NCBI RefSeq assembly: GCF_014656415.1 | Contig: NZ_BNCJ01000002.1 | Span: 584,955 to 648,954, forward strand | Direction of reading: 5' to 3' | Source: Seohaeicola zhoushanensis | Lineage (GTDB): Bacteria; Pseudomonadota; Alphaproteobacteria; Rhodobacterales; Rhodobacteraceae | Length of the DNA stretch: 64,000 nucleotides | Shown here: piece by piece, positions 42,443-51,893 of the stretch | How positions within the stretch are numbered: the first letter of the stretch is position 1 | Layout of the letters: every line of letters begins with the position of its first letter | Translations under genes and position numbers: made by a program | Notes under the pieces: generated by a model | What the model was told of the DNA's origin: nothing | What the model saw: the letters and a program-made list of their open reading frames with translations, nothing else | Databases searched by the model: none

Positions 42443-42811
42443 TCAGGCCTCGCCGAAGGCGTTTTCGATGATGTGAAAGGCGCCCGAGCCATTCACCAGC
42501 GCCACGTCAAAGCGCATGTTGGTCATCAGCCCACGGGGTTCGCCGGCCAGGAATTGTTCGGCAGCGGCACAAATCCGGCGCATCTGGCGGCGGCAGAGCG
42601 CCTCGGCCGCGCTGGCGAAATCGCGGCTTTGCTTGACTTCGACAAAGACCAGCCCCTCACCGTCGCGCGCGATGATGTCGATCTCGCCGCCGCTGGCGCG
42701 CCAGCGCCGCCCGGCCAGGGTGAAGCCGCGCCGCTGGTACTCCTCGGCGATCCGCTCTTCGGCGGCGGCGCCCGCCTCATGCGCCGTGCGCCCGCGCAGA
42801 TCCCTTCGCAT
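42443..42811 (-). CDS. yraN: UPF0102/YraN-family nuclease-fold protein
   Basis: A 122-residue protein with a restriction-endonuclease-like fold: GGEIDIIARDGEGLVFVEVK contains the D...E-x-K active-site pattern. The family function is unsettled, though Holliday-junction-type or DNA-processing activity is suspected. It sits 3 bp after rsmI, the order also seen around yraL-yraM-yraN in E. coli. Confidence 0.93.
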   Translation of the reverse strand: MRRDLRGRTAHEAGAAAEERIAEEYQRRGFTLAGRRWRASGGEIDIIARDGEGLVFVEVKQSRDFASAAEALCRRQMRRICAAAEQFLAGEPRGLMTNMRFDVALVNGSGAFHIIENAFGEA

Positions 42812-42814
42812 CCC

Positions 42815-43672
42815 TCAGTCCTTCCCTAGTTTCAGCGCCATCTGGTAGACCTGCCGCCGCGGAAGCCCATGCATCCGCGCCACAAGATCAGCCGCATCGC
42901 GCAGACGATTCGCCTTAATCGCCTCGATCAGGTCTGCTTCTACGTCAATTTCCCTAACATTCCCCGAACGCCCCCGGTCGACCACCAGCACGATCTCGCC
43001 CTTCACCGGTGCTTCGGCGAGGTCGGCGGCCAGTTCTCCCAATGGCGCGCGGCGCACCTCCTCGAACTTCTTGGTCAGTTCGCGGCAGAGCGCCGCCGGC
43101 CTTTCGGCGCCCAGCACCTCGGCCATGTCCGCCAGTGACGCGGCCACTCGCTGCGGCGATTCGTAGAACACCAGCGTGCCGGGCACCTGCGCCAGTTCCT
43201 CCAGCCGCGCCTTGCGCGCGGCGCTGGCGGGGGGCAGGAAACCGGCGAAGAAAAAGGCGTCGGTCGGCAGCCCGGCCAGGGTCAGCGCCGTCGGCAGGGC
43301 CGAAGGGCCCGGAGCGCAGGTCACCGGCTGCCCGGCGGCCGTGGCGGCGCGTGCGAGGTCGAAGCCCGGGTCGGCGATCAGCGGCATCCCGGCCTCCGAG
43401 GCATAGGCCACCGACTTGCCCTCGGCCATCGCCGCGACCAGCCTGGCGCGCACCGTCTCGCCGCTGTGATCGTGATAGGCGACGATCCGGCGCCCCTCCA
43501 GCGGGACGCCGTGGATCTCCATCAGCCGGCGCAGGCTGCGGGTGTCCTCGGCCGCCAGGACATCGGCCGAGGCGAGCGTATCCAGCGCCCTGAGCGTGAT
43601 GTCGCGCGCGGTTCCGATCGGGGTGGCGACAAAGTGCAGCCCGGGGGCCAAACGCACCTTCTGATGATTCAA
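42815..43672 (-). CDS. rsmI: 16S rRNA (cytidine-1402-2'-O)-methyltransferase
   Basis: A 285-residue tetrapyrrole-methylase-fold enzyme that 2'-O-methylates C1402 in the ribosomal P site. FVATPIGTARDITLRALDTL, LAAEDTRSLRRLM, ASEAGMPLIADPGFDL and APGPSALPTALTLAGLP are the RsmI motifs. Shares its spacer (85 bp) with the divergent lpoA-like gene, a conserved neighbour. Confidence 0.96.
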   Translation of the reverse strand: MNHQKVRLAPGLHFVATPIGTARDITLRALDTLASADVLAAEDTRSLRRLMEIHGVPLEGRRIVAYHDHSGETVRARLVAAMAEGKSVAYASEAGMPLIADPGFDLARAATAAGQPVTCAPGPSALPTALTLAGLPTDAFFFAGFLPPASAARKARLEELAQVPGTLVFYESPQRVAASLADMAEVLGAERPAALCRELTKKFEEVRRAPLGELAADLAEAPVKGEIVLVVDRGRSGNVREIDVEADLIEAIKANRLRDAADLVARMHGLPRRQVYQMALKLGKD

Positions 43673-43757
43673 TGCTGGACCCGCCTACGTTGACGACTAT
43701 TATCCTGGATCGACCAGAGGGCGGCAAAAAGCCGCGCGATCCGAGGGAGAGTGTTTC

Positions 43758-44927
43758 ATGTTCGCTGTTTTTTCCAGGGCCCGCAAGGCGGCCCTCGTCG
43801 GAGTTACCCTGATCGCCGGCGCAGTGCTGGCTGCCTGCGATACCGTCGGAACCGGCGGTCCCAGCATCGATACCTCTGCCCCGGTGCCGGTGGCGCTGCT
43901 GGTGCCGCGCGGCTCGGCGCAGCCGGGCGACGCGATTCTGGCCGCGAGCCTCGAGAACGCGGCACGGCTGGCGATCGGCGACCTGCAGGGCGTGAAGATC
44001 GACCTGCGCGTCTATGATACCGCCGGCGACGCGACCACGGCCGCCACGGTGGCGAGCCAGGCGGTGGACGAGGGCGCTCGGATCATCCTCGGCCCGGTCT
44101 ACGCGGAATCCGCCAATGCTGCCGGCCTCGCCGTGCGCGGACGCAACGTCAACGTGCTGTCCTTCTCGAACAACCCCTCGATCGCCGGTGGCAACGTCTT
44201 CATCCTGGGGCATACCTTCGCCAATACCGCCAGCCGGATGGCGAATTACGCGGCAACCCACGGCAAGCGCAACATCGTGGTGGTCTATTCCAACGATCTC
44301 GCCGGAACCGCCGGGCGCGATGCCTTCCAGTCGGCCGCCACCCGCGCCGGCGCGCGGATCGCGGGCGAGGTGCCCTTTGAGCTCTCGCAGCAGAGCGTGA
44401 TCGCCTCGATTCCGCGCATCAAGGACGCCGTGAGCTCCACTGGCGCCGATGCGCTCTTCCTCACCGCCAATACCGCCGGAGCGCTGCCGCTGATGTCGCA
44501 GCTGCTGCCCGAGGCCGGGGTTTCGCCTACGACGGTGCAATACATGGGCCTGACCCGCTGGGACATCCCGGCGCAGACGCTGGAGCTGCCGGGCGTGCAG
44601 GGCGGATGGTTCGCGCTGCCCGATCCGAACAAGGCGGCGCAGTTCACCGCCCGCTATTCCGCCGCCTATGGCGCGGCGCCGCACCCGATCGGCGGGCTGG
44701 CCTATGACGGCATCGCCGCCATCGGTGCGCTGGTGGGCGCGGGCAAGTCCGACGCGCTGACCGGTGCGGCGCTGACCCAGGGCGCCGGCTTCCAGGGCGT
44801 CGGTGGCATCTTCCGGCTCCTCGGGGACGGAACCAACCAGCGTGGCCTGGCCGTGGCCACGATCCAGAACAGACAGGTGGTAGTGATTGACCCTGCGCCA
44901 ACAAGCTTCTCGGGCGCTGGCCTCTGA
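43758..44927 (+). CDS. LpoA-like penicillin-binding-protein activator lipoprotein
   Basis: A 389-residue lipoprotein: signal peptide with lipobox AVLAAC at Cys27, then a periplasmic-binding-protein-like domain (VALLVPRGSAQPGDAILAAS; IILGPVYAESANAAGLAVRG; VVVYSNDLAGTAGRDAFQSA). It matches the C-terminal domain of LpoA/YraM, which activates a class A penicillin-binding protein. It lacks the N-terminal TPR domain of E. coli LpoA, as is usual in alphaproteobacteria. Its last 41 bp overlap the start of glnD. Confidence 0.85.
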   Translation: MFAVFSRARKAALVGVTLIAGAVLAACDTVGTGGPSIDTSAPVPVALLVPRGSAQPGDAILAASLENAARLAIGDLQGVKIDLRVYDTAGDATTAATVASQAVDEGARIILGPVYAESANAAGLAVRGRNVNVLSFSNNPSIAGGNVFILGHTFANTASRMANYAATHGKRNIVVVYSNDLAGTAGRDAFQSAATRAGARIAGEVPFELSQQSVIASIPRIKDAVSSTGADALFLTANTAGALPLMSQLLPEAGVSPTTVQYMGLTRWDIPAQTLELPGVQGGWFALPDPNKAAQFTARYSAAYGAAPHPIGGLAYDGIAAIGALVGAGKSDALTGAALTQGAGFQGVGGIFRLLGDGTNQRGLAVATIQNRQVVVIDPAPTSFSGAGL

Positions 44928-47703
44928 GCCAGCCGTCCCGGCGCCCGACCTCTCGCTGATCTGCGAGCCGGGGTCGATCTTTGACGTAGCCGCCGTGACC
45001 GCGGCGCTGGATGCGCTGCCGGCGGACGGCGCATCAGCGACCGGGCTGCGCAACGAGACCGTGCGCATCCTGCGCGAGGCCAACCTCGCCGGGCGCGAGG
45101 CGATTGCCGAGGCCTTTGCAAAGGCGCCGTTCAACGCCCAGGCGCTGACGCGCTCTTATGCCTGGCTGACCGATTGCCTGGTGATCTCGGCGCTGCGCGT
45201 GGCGCGCACGCGGCTGCATCCGCTGCCCAATCCCACGGCCGCCGAGCGCATCGCGCTGATCGCGGTAGGCGGTTACGGGCGGGGCGAGATGGCGCCCTTC
45301 TCGGACGTCGACCTGCTTTTCGTCACGCCCTACAAGATCACCCCCTGGGCCGAGAGCGTCATCGAGTCGATGCTCTACATCCTCTGGGACCTGCGCCTGA
45401 AGGTGGGCCATGCCAGCCGCACCATCCGCGAGTGCGTCCGGCTGGGCCAGGAAGATTTCACCATCCGCACCGCGCTGCTCGAACATCGCTTCCTGACCGG
45501 CGACGCCCGGCTGGCGGCCGAGCTCGACAAGCGGCTCAAGGCCGATCTCTTCGCCCATGACGCCCGCGCCTTCCTCGAGGCCAAGCTCGCCGAGCGCGCC
45601 AGCCGGCACCAGAAATTCGGCCAGCGCTACATGGTCGAGCCCAACGTCAAGGAGGGCAAGGGCGGCCTGCGCGACCTGCAGTCGATGTTCTGGATGGCGA
45701 AATATGTCCACGGCGTCGACGACACCGCCGACCTGGTGCCGCTCGGCGTGTTCCGGCGCGAGGAGTTCGACCGCTTCCAGCGCGCCGAGGATTTCCTCTG
45801 GGCGGTGCGTGCCCATATGCACCTGATCGCCGGCCGCGCCACCGAGCAGTTGACCTTCGACCTGCAGGTCGAGGTGGCCGAGCGCATGGGCTACGAGGAC
45901 AAGTCGGGCCGGCGCGGGGTCGAGGTCTTCATGCAGGAGTATTTCCGCCACGCCACGGCGGTGGGCGACCTGACCCGCATCCTGCTGACCAAGATGGAGG
46001 CGATCCACGTCAAGCCGGCGCCGCTGCTCGACCGGATCTTCCCGCGCAAGCGGCGGGTGCGCGACGGCTACGAGGTGATCCACAACCGGCTCGCCATCGC
46101 CGATCCGGCGAGCTTCTTCGAGGATCCGCTGAACATGCTGCGCATCTTCGACGAGGGCCTGCGCACGGGAATGCTGATCCACCCGGACGCCATGCGCCAG
46201 TTGACGGCGAACCTGCGGCTGATTGACGACGAGATGCGCAACGACCGCGAGGCCGCGAACATCTTCATGGGGCTGCTGCTCAAGCATGGCAATCCCGAGC
46301 GGGCGCTGCGGCGGATGAACGAGCTGGGCGTGCTTGCCGCCTTCATCCCCGAGTTCGAGCCCATCGTCGCTATGATGCAGTTCAACATGTATCACAGCTA
46401 CACGGTGGACGAGCATATCATCCAGTGCATCCGAAACCTCGCCCAGATCGAGAAGGGCGAGCTGACGGAATCGCTGCCGGTGGCTTCGGGCATCCTCAAG
46501 GAGGGCGGGCTGAACCGGCGGGTGCTCTATGTCGCGCTCCTGCTGCACGACATCGGAAAGGGCCGCAGCGAGGATCACTCGATCATCGGCGCGCAGATCG
46601 CGCGCAAGGTGGCGCCGCGACTGGGCCTGAACAAGGCGGACAGCGAAACGGTGGAATGGCTGGTGCGTCATCACCTGCTGATGTCCGACATGGCGCAGAA
46701 ACGCGACATCGCCGACCCGCGCACCGTGCGCGACTTCGCCAAGGCGGTGCAGACGGTCAAGCGGCTCGACCTGCTGACGGTGCTGACGGTCTGCGACATC
46801 CGCGGAGTCGGCCCGCACACCTGGAACAACTGGAAGGCCGCGCTGCTGCGTGCGCTCTACCGTCAGACCCGGCGCGCGCTGGAAGAGGGGATGGAGGCGC
46901 TCAACCGCGAGAACCGCGGGACAGAGGCCAAGCGGCTGCTGCGCGAGGCGCTGCCCGACTGGCCGAAATCGGCGCTCAAGACCGAGACCTCGCGCCATTA
47001 CCCGCCCTACTGGCAGGGGCTGCACCTCACCGCCCATGTCGATTTCGCGCGGATGCTGCGCGAGCTGGAAGAGGCCAACGACCCCGGCAAGGTGCTGATC
47101 AACCTGCACCCGGACGAGGACCGCGACGCCACCCGCGCCTGCTTCGTGATGGCCGACCATCCCGGCATCTTCGCCCGCCTCGCCGGGGCGCTGGCGCTGG
47201 TTGGCGCCAACGTGGTGGACGCGCGCAGCTATACCACCAAGGACGGCTACGTCACCGATACCTTCTGGATCCAGGATGCCGACGGCAAACCCTACGAGTC
47301 AGCCAAGCTTCCGCGCCTGGCGCAGATGATCCACAAGACGCTGAAGGGCGAGGTGGTGGCCCGCGACGCGCTCAAGTCGCGCGACAAGATCAAGAAGCGC
47401 GAGAAGGCCTTCAACGTCGCGACCCATATCGTCTTCGACAACGAGGGGTCGGATATCTACACCATCATCGAGGTGGATACCCGCGACCGGCCGGGCCTGC
47501 TCTACGACCTCGCGCGCACGCTGGCGGCCAGCAACGTCTATATCGCCAACGCGGTGATCGCGACCTTTGGCGAGCAGGCGGTCGATACCTTCTACGTCAA
47601 GGACATGTTCGGCCTCAAATACTACTCCGAGAGCAAGCAGCGCTCGCTCGAGGCCAAGCTGCGCAAGGCGATCGAAGAGGGGGCCGAGCGCGCCCGCGCC
47701 TGA
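44887..47703 (+). CDS. glnD: Bifunctional PII uridylyltransferase/uridylyl-removing enzyme
   Basis: A 938-residue nitrogen sensor that uridylylates and de-uridylylates PII proteins according to glutamine. The nucleotidyltransferase motif GGYGRGEMAPFSDVDLLFV lies at about residue 123-141; the HD domain has LLLHDIGKGRSEDHS (about 551-565); two C-terminal ACT domains follow (MADHPGIFARLAGALALVGA and VDTRDRPGLLYDLARTLAA). A stop codon immediately precedes the TTG at 44887, so the start is either that TTG, overlapping lpoA by 41 bp, or a GTG at 44995. Confidence 0.96.
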   Translation: MTLRQQASRALASEPAVPAPDLSLICEPGSIFDVAAVTAALDALPADGASATGLRNETVRILREANLAGREAIAEAFAKAPFNAQALTRSYAWLTDCLVISALRVARTRLHPLPNPTAAERIALIAVGGYGRGEMAPFSDVDLLFVTPYKITPWAESVIESMLYILWDLRLKVGHASRTIRECVRLGQEDFTIRTALLEHRFLTGDARLAAELDKRLKADLFAHDARAFLEAKLAERASRHQKFGQRYMVEPNVKEGKGGLRDLQSMFWMAKYVHGVDDTADLVPLGVFRREEFDRFQRAEDFLWAVRAHMHLIAGRATEQLTFDLQVEVAERMGYEDKSGRRGVEVFMQEYFRHATAVGDLTRILLTKMEAIHVKPAPLLDRIFPRKRRVRDGYEVIHNRLAIADPASFFEDPLNMLRIFDEGLRTGMLIHPDAMRQLTANLRLIDDEMRNDREAANIFMGLLLKHGNPERALRRMNELGVLAAFIPEFEPIVAMMQFNMYHSYTVDEHIIQCIRNLAQIEKGELTESLPVASGILKEGGLNRRVLYVALLLHDIGKGRSEDHSIIGAQIARKVAPRLGLNKADSETVEWLVRHHLLMSDMAQKRDIADPRTVRDFAKAVQTVKRLDLLTVLTVCDIRGVGPHTWNNWKAALLRALYRQTRRALEEGMEALNRENRGTEAKRLLREALPDWPKSALKTETSRHYPPYWQGLHLTAHVDFARMLRELEEANDPGKVLINLHPDEDRDATRACFVMADHPGIFARLAGALALVGANVVDARSYTTKDGYVTDTFWIQDADGKPYESAKLPRLAQMIHKTLKGEVVARDALKSRDKIKKREKAFNVATHIVFDNEGSDIYTIIEVDTRDRPGLLYDLARTLAASNVYIANAVIATFGEQAVDTFYVKDMFGLKYYSESKQRSLEAKLRKAIEEGAERARA

Positions 47704-47844
47704 CAGGGGCTCCGATAGCGCGCGGCGGTTTCCGAAAGGCGCCGCTGCGGCAACGCAAAGCCGCGCCGGGATGTCGCTTTTGATCGCCCTTGCGGTCGGG
47801 ACCGGGTATAGACCCGATCGCGAAGCACGGGGAGTGATGGCGTC

Positions 47845-49530
47845 ATGACAGTTCAGGACGGCAAGGGTGTCTGGAAATCGGGCAAGGGCAAGGGCCGTCG
47901 GACGCCGAAGGGCCGCCAGCTCGACGATGCCGCCCTGGCCGAGGTCCGCGCGCTGCTGGGCGAAGGTCCGCGCCGGCGCGACCTGCTGATCGAATACCTG
48001 CACCTGATTCAGGACGCCCACGGCCACCTCGCCGCCCGCCACCTGCGCGCGCTGGCCGAAGAGCTGCGCATCGGCCAGGCCGAGGTCTGGGAAGTCGCCT
48101 CGTTCTATGCCCATTTCGACCTGGTCAAGGAAGACGAGGCCCCGCCGCCGGCGCTGACCATCCGCGTCTGCGACTCGCTCTCCTGCGAGCTGGCCGGCGC
48201 ACAGCAGCTGAAGGCGGCGCTGGAGCAGGGGCTGGACCCGGCGAAGGTGCGCGTGCTGCGCGCGCCCTGCATGGGCCGCTGCGACACCGCGCCCACGCTC
48301 GAGATCGGCCACAACCACATCGACCACGCCACGCCTGAAAAGGTGCTGGCGGCAATCCATAAACAGGATACCCACGCACATATCCCCAGCTACGAGACGC
48401 TGGAAACGTACCGCGCCGAGGGCGGTTACGCCGAACTCCTCAAGCTGCGCGAGAGCGGCGACTGGGAGGCGGTGCAGGCCCAGGTCGCGGCCTCCGGCCT
48501 GCGCGGCCTCGGCGGCGCGGGTTTCCCCTCGGGGCGCAAGTGGGGCTTCGTGCGCGCCCATCCCGGCCCGCGCTACATGGCGGTGAACGGCGACGAAGGC
48601 GAACCCGGCACCTTCAAGGACCGCCACTACCTCGAACGCCAGCCGCATGTCTTCCTCGAAGGGATGCTGATCGCCGCCTGGGCGGTCGAGGCGGAGCGCT
48701 GCTTCATCTACATGCGCGACGAATACCCGGCGGTGCTGGAGATCCTGCGCCGCGAGATCGCCGCGCTGGAAGGCGCGGGCATTGTGGACACGGGCTTTAT
48801 CGAGCTGCGCCGCGGGGCAGGGGCCTATATCTGCGGCGAGGAATCCGCGATGCTCGAGTCGATCGAGGGCAAGCGCGGCCTGCCGCGCCACCGCCCGCCC
48901 TTCGTCGCCGAGGTCGGCCTCTTCGGCCGCCCCACGCTGGTCCACAACGTCGAGACGCTCTACTGGCTGTCTAAAATCGTCCGTCACGGCCCCGAGGTCC
49001 TCTCGGGGACCGAGAAGAACGGCCGCAAGGGCCTGCGCTCCTTCTCGGTCTCGGGCCGCGTGAAGCGCCCCGGCGTCCACCTGCTGCCCGCCGGTTCGAC
49101 GATGCAGGACATTATCGAGGCCGCCGGCGGGATGCTCGACGGCCATACCTTCAAGGCCTATCAGCCTGGCGGCCCCTCGGCCGGCCTGCTGCCGGCCAGC
49201 ATGGCCGACATCCCGATGGATTTCGACATGCTCCAGAAATACGGCACCTTCATCGGCTCCGCCGCCATCGTCGTGCTGTCCGACAGGGACTCGGCCCGCG
49301 CCGCCGCGCTCAACATGCTGCGCTTCTTCGAGGATGAAAGCTGCGGCCAATGCACCCCCTGCCGGGTCGGCTGCGGGAAGGCGGTCAAGCTGATGCAGGC
49401 CGACCGCTGGGACACCGGCCTGCTGGAAGAGCTTTGCCAGACCATGGCCGACGCCTCGATCTGCGGGCTGGGCCAGGCGGCGCCGAACCCGATCCGCCTG
49501 ACCATGAAGCACTTCCCCGACGAAGTATGA
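47845..49530 (+). CDS. Fused NuoE-NuoF-like diaphorase (formate dehydrogenase beta-subunit type)
   Basis: A 561-residue fusion. Residues about 30-175 are a NuoE-like thioredoxin-fold domain with [2Fe-2S] ligands Cys109, Cys114, Cys142 and Cys146. Residues about 185-561 are NuoF-like, with the FMN/NADH sites GLGGAGFPSGRKW and NGDEGEPGTFKDR and a [4Fe-4S] set Cys500-x2-Cys503-x2-Cys506 plus Cys540. Such fusions usually serve NAD-dependent formate dehydrogenase. No molybdenum alpha subunit or other Nuo gene is in the window. A basic tail (KSGKGKGRRTPKGR) starts it. Confidence 0.88.
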   Translation: MTVQDGKGVWKSGKGKGRRTPKGRQLDDAALAEVRALLGEGPRRRDLLIEYLHLIQDAHGHLAARHLRALAEELRIGQAEVWEVASFYAHFDLVKEDEAPPPALTIRVCDSLSCELAGAQQLKAALEQGLDPAKVRVLRAPCMGRCDTAPTLEIGHNHIDHATPEKVLAAIHKQDTHAHIPSYETLETYRAEGGYAELLKLRESGDWEAVQAQVAASGLRGLGGAGFPSGRKWGFVRAHPGPRYMAVNGDEGEPGTFKDRHYLERQPHVFLEGMLIAAWAVEAERCFIYMRDEYPAVLEILRREIAALEGAGIVDTGFIELRRGAGAYICGEESAMLESIEGKRGLPRHRPPFVAEVGLFGRPTLVHNVETLYWLSKIVRHGPEVLSGTEKNGRKGLRSFSVSGRVKRPGVHLLPAGSTMQDIIEAAGGMLDGHTFKAYQPGGPSAGLLPASMADIPMDFDMLQKYGTFIGSAAIVVLSDRDSARAAALNMLRFFEDESCGQCTPCRVGCGKAVKLMQADRWDTGLLEELCQTMADASICGLGQAAPNPIRLTMKHFPDEV

Positions 49531-50141
49531 CACCGGCCTTATTTGTCGCCGGGGCGGCCGCGCTGGTCTACCTGCCGCTCGCCCCGCGCCCGCCGGGCTG
49601 GGTGCGCTCGGTGGTCAAGACGTTCTCGGTCGCCGTTCTGGCGCTCGCCGCGCCGGGGCTGCTGGCCGTGGCCCTCGCGCTCTGCGCGCTGGGCGACTGG
49701 CTGCTGTCCCGCCCCGGCGAACGCGCCTTCATGGGCGGCGTAGGCGCCTTCGCGGCCGGGCATCTGGCCTATGTCGCCTTCTTCCTCGCCCATCCAGTCA
49801 GCGACCCAACCCGCCTCGCAGGGCCGCTGCAACTGGCCGTGCTCGCCCTGCTGGCGCTGATCGGTCTGGCGGCCGCCGCGCTGCTCTGGCGCCACGCCGG
49901 CGCCCTGCGCGGCGCGGTGCTGGCCTATGTCCCGGTCATCCTGTCGATGGGCCTCGCCGCGCTGACCCTGCCGCCCGCGCTGGCGCTGCTTCCGGCGCTG
50001 GCCTTCATCGCCTCGGACCTGATCCTCGCCTGCGAGAAATTCCTGATGCCGCCCGCCCATCCGGCCCACCGCTGGACGCCCTACGCTGTCTGGCTGCTCT
50101 ATTGGGGGGCACAGGCGGGCTTTTTCACCGCCTTCTCCTGA
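49527..50141 (+). CDS. YhhN/TMEM86-family lysoplasmalogenase-like membrane protein
   Basis: A 204-residue protein with about eight helices. ALCALGDWLLSRPGERAFMGG and AGHLAYVAFFL are the conserved YhhN motifs with the acidic/polar residues expected for hydrolysis of the vinyl-ether bond of lysoplasmalogens. The C-terminal FIASDLILACEKFL is typical. ATGA overlap with the diaphorase gene is the only functional hint and may just reflect packing. Confidence 0.88.
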   Translation: MTPALFVAGAAALVYLPLAPRPPGWVRSVVKTFSVAVLALAAPGLLAVALALCALGDWLLSRPGERAFMGGVGAFAAGHLAYVAFFLAHPVSDPTRLAGPLQLAVLALLALIGLAAAALLWRHAGALRGAVLAYVPVILSMGLAALTLPPALALLPALAFIASDLILACEKFLMPPAHPAHRWTPYAVWLLYWGAQAGFFTAFS

Positions 50142-50216
50142 ACCTTTGCGCCCCCGGACGCTTTCCAATCCCGCCGAAGCGCATTAGGTGAAGGGCAAGA
50201 CCCTGCGGAGACGGCA

Positions 50217-51338
50217 ATGGCATTTTTCCAGAAGCTGAAGGACAGGCTGTTCAAATCCTCCTCGAAACTCGACGAGGGGCTGGACGCCATTGTCGAGGAC
50301 GGTGGTACCGAAGAAGCGGTTGCGCCACCCCCTGCCGAGCCTGCGCCGCCCCCCGCCGATCCGGTGCCGCCGCCAGCAGCCCATGCGCCGCCGCCGGTTG
50401 TCGCGCCCGCCCCGGTGACCCCGCCGCCCCAGCCCGAAGCCGCGCGCCCCGGCCTGCTCGGCCGCCTCATGGGCCGCGCCGTGCCGCAGACGGTGGTGCG
50501 CCGCACGCTCGACGACGAGATGCTGGAACAGCTCGAGGAACTGCTGATCGCCGCCGACATGGGCGTCGACACCGCCCTGCGCGTCACCGCCAACATGGCC
50601 GAGGGCCGGATGGGCCGGCGCCTGTCGTCCGATGAGATCAAGCAGCTGCTCGCCACCGAGATCGCCCGCATCATGGAGCCCGTCGCCCGCCCCATGCCGC
50701 TCTTCCCCAAGCGCCCGCAGGTGGTGCTGGTGGTCGGCGTCAACGGCTCGGGCAAGACCACCACCATCGGCAAGCTCGCCAGCCAGTTCCGCGCCGCCGG
50801 CAAGTCGGTGGTGATCGCCGCCGGCGACACCTTCCGCGCAGCTGCGGTGGAACAGCTCCAGGTCTGGGGCGACCGGGCAGGGGTGCCGGTGCTGACCGCC
50901 CCCGAGGGCTCCGACCCCGCCAGCCTCGCCTTCGACGCGATGACCAGGGCGCAGGAGGATGGCGCCGACCTGCTGCTGATCGATACCGCCGGCCGGCTGC
51001 AGAACCGCCAGGACCTGATGGAGGAACTGGCCAAGATCGTCCGTGTCATCCGCAAGAAGGACGAGACCGCGCCGCACAACACCCTGCTGGTGCTCGATGC
51101 CACCACCGGGCAGAACGCGCTTTCCCAGGTCGATATCTTCCGCAAGATCGCCGATGTTTCGGGGCTGGTGATGACCAAGCTCGACGGCACCGCCAAGGGC
51201 GGCGTGCTGGTGGCGCTGGCCGACCGCTTCGGCCTTCCGATCCACGCCATCGGGGTGGGCGAGCAGATCGACGACCTCGCCCCCTTCGACCCCGAGGAAT
51301 TCGCCGCGGCGCTGACCGGACTGGACCTTAAGGCTTGA
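50217..51338 (+). CDS. ftsY: Signal recognition particle receptor FtsY
   Basis: A 373-residue SRP GTPase that docks ribosomes at the membrane. An amphipathic N-terminus (MAFFQKLKDRLFKSSSKL) is followed by a Pro/Ala-rich linker (about 37-75) in place of the long acidic domain of E. coli. The NG domain has GVNGSGKTTTIGKLA, DTFRAAAVEQL, LIDTAGRLQ and TKLDGTAKGG. The stop directly abuts the stop of the convergent mgtC-like gene with no base between. Confidence 0.96.
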   Translation: MAFFQKLKDRLFKSSSKLDEGLDAIVEDGGTEEAVAPPPAEPAPPPADPVPPPAAHAPPPVVAPAPVTPPPQPEAARPGLLGRLMGRAVPQTVVRRTLDDEMLEQLEELLIAADMGVDTALRVTANMAEGRMGRRLSSDEIKQLLATEIARIMEPVARPMPLFPKRPQVVLVVGVNGSGKTTTIGKLASQFRAAGKSVVIAAGDTFRAAAVEQLQVWGDRAGVPVLTAPEGSDPASLAFDAMTRAQEDGADLLLIDTAGRLQNRQDLMEELAKIVRVIRKKDETAPHNTLLVLDATTGQNALSQVDIFRKIADVSGLVMTKLDGTAKGGVLVALADRFGLPIHAIGVGEQIDDLAPFDPEEFAAALTGLDLKA

Positions 51339-51833
51339 TCAATCGTCCACGTCGCGCCAGCCCATGCGTTTCTCCAGCCAGCCGAGCAGCATGAGGATGG
51401 TGACCACCAGCACGGTGGCCAGCGCCGCCAGCGCCTCCTGCCCGGCGCCGCAGGCCAGCCCGATCGCGCCGGCGAGCCACATCGACGCGCCGGTAGTGAC
51501 ATTCTTTACCCGGCCACCCGAGGCAAAGATCGTACCCGCGCCCAGAAAGGCCACGCCGGCCGTAACCGCCTCGACCAGGCGCAGCGGGTCCACTCGCATC
51601 GTCTCGCGGTCGCCGAATTGCAGCGTGGCGAGGTTCTGGCTCACCAGGATGAACAGGCAGGCCGCCATCGAGATCAGCATATGCGTGCGCAGGCCGGCCG
51701 GCTTGCGGCTCGCCTCGCGCTCGACGCCGATCACCGCGCCGAGCAGCAGCGCGACGCCCAGCCGGATGGCCGAAGCCTCGACCGGCACCACGGAAAACCC
51801 TCCGGTCAGTTCCTCGATGATGTCGTCGACCAT
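51339..51833 (-). CDS. MgtC/SapB-family membrane protein
   Basis: A 164-residue membrane protein with four to five helices. RLGVALLLGAVIGVERE, LRTHMLISMAACLFILVSQ and GVAFLGAGTIFASGGRVKNV are the MgtC motifs. It contains only the membrane domain, without the C-terminal ACT-like domain of Salmonella MgtC. The family is linked to magnesium stress and F-ATPase control. The ATG at 51833 was chosen; the longer open frame upstream reads antisense to the EamA gene. Confidence 0.9.
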   Translation of the reverse strand: MVDDIIEELTGGFSVVPVEASAIRLGVALLLGAVIGVEREASRKPAGLRTHMLISMAACLFILVSQNLATLQFGDRETMRVDPLRLVEAVTAGVAFLGAGTIFASGGRVKNVTTGASMWLAGAIGLACGAGQEALAALATVLVVTILMLLGWLEKRMGWRDVDD

Positions 51834-51893
51834 GCGCACCCCCTTCGTACCGAACGCGGCCTGGGCCGGCCGGTTCCCCAAGGGCCTCCGGAC

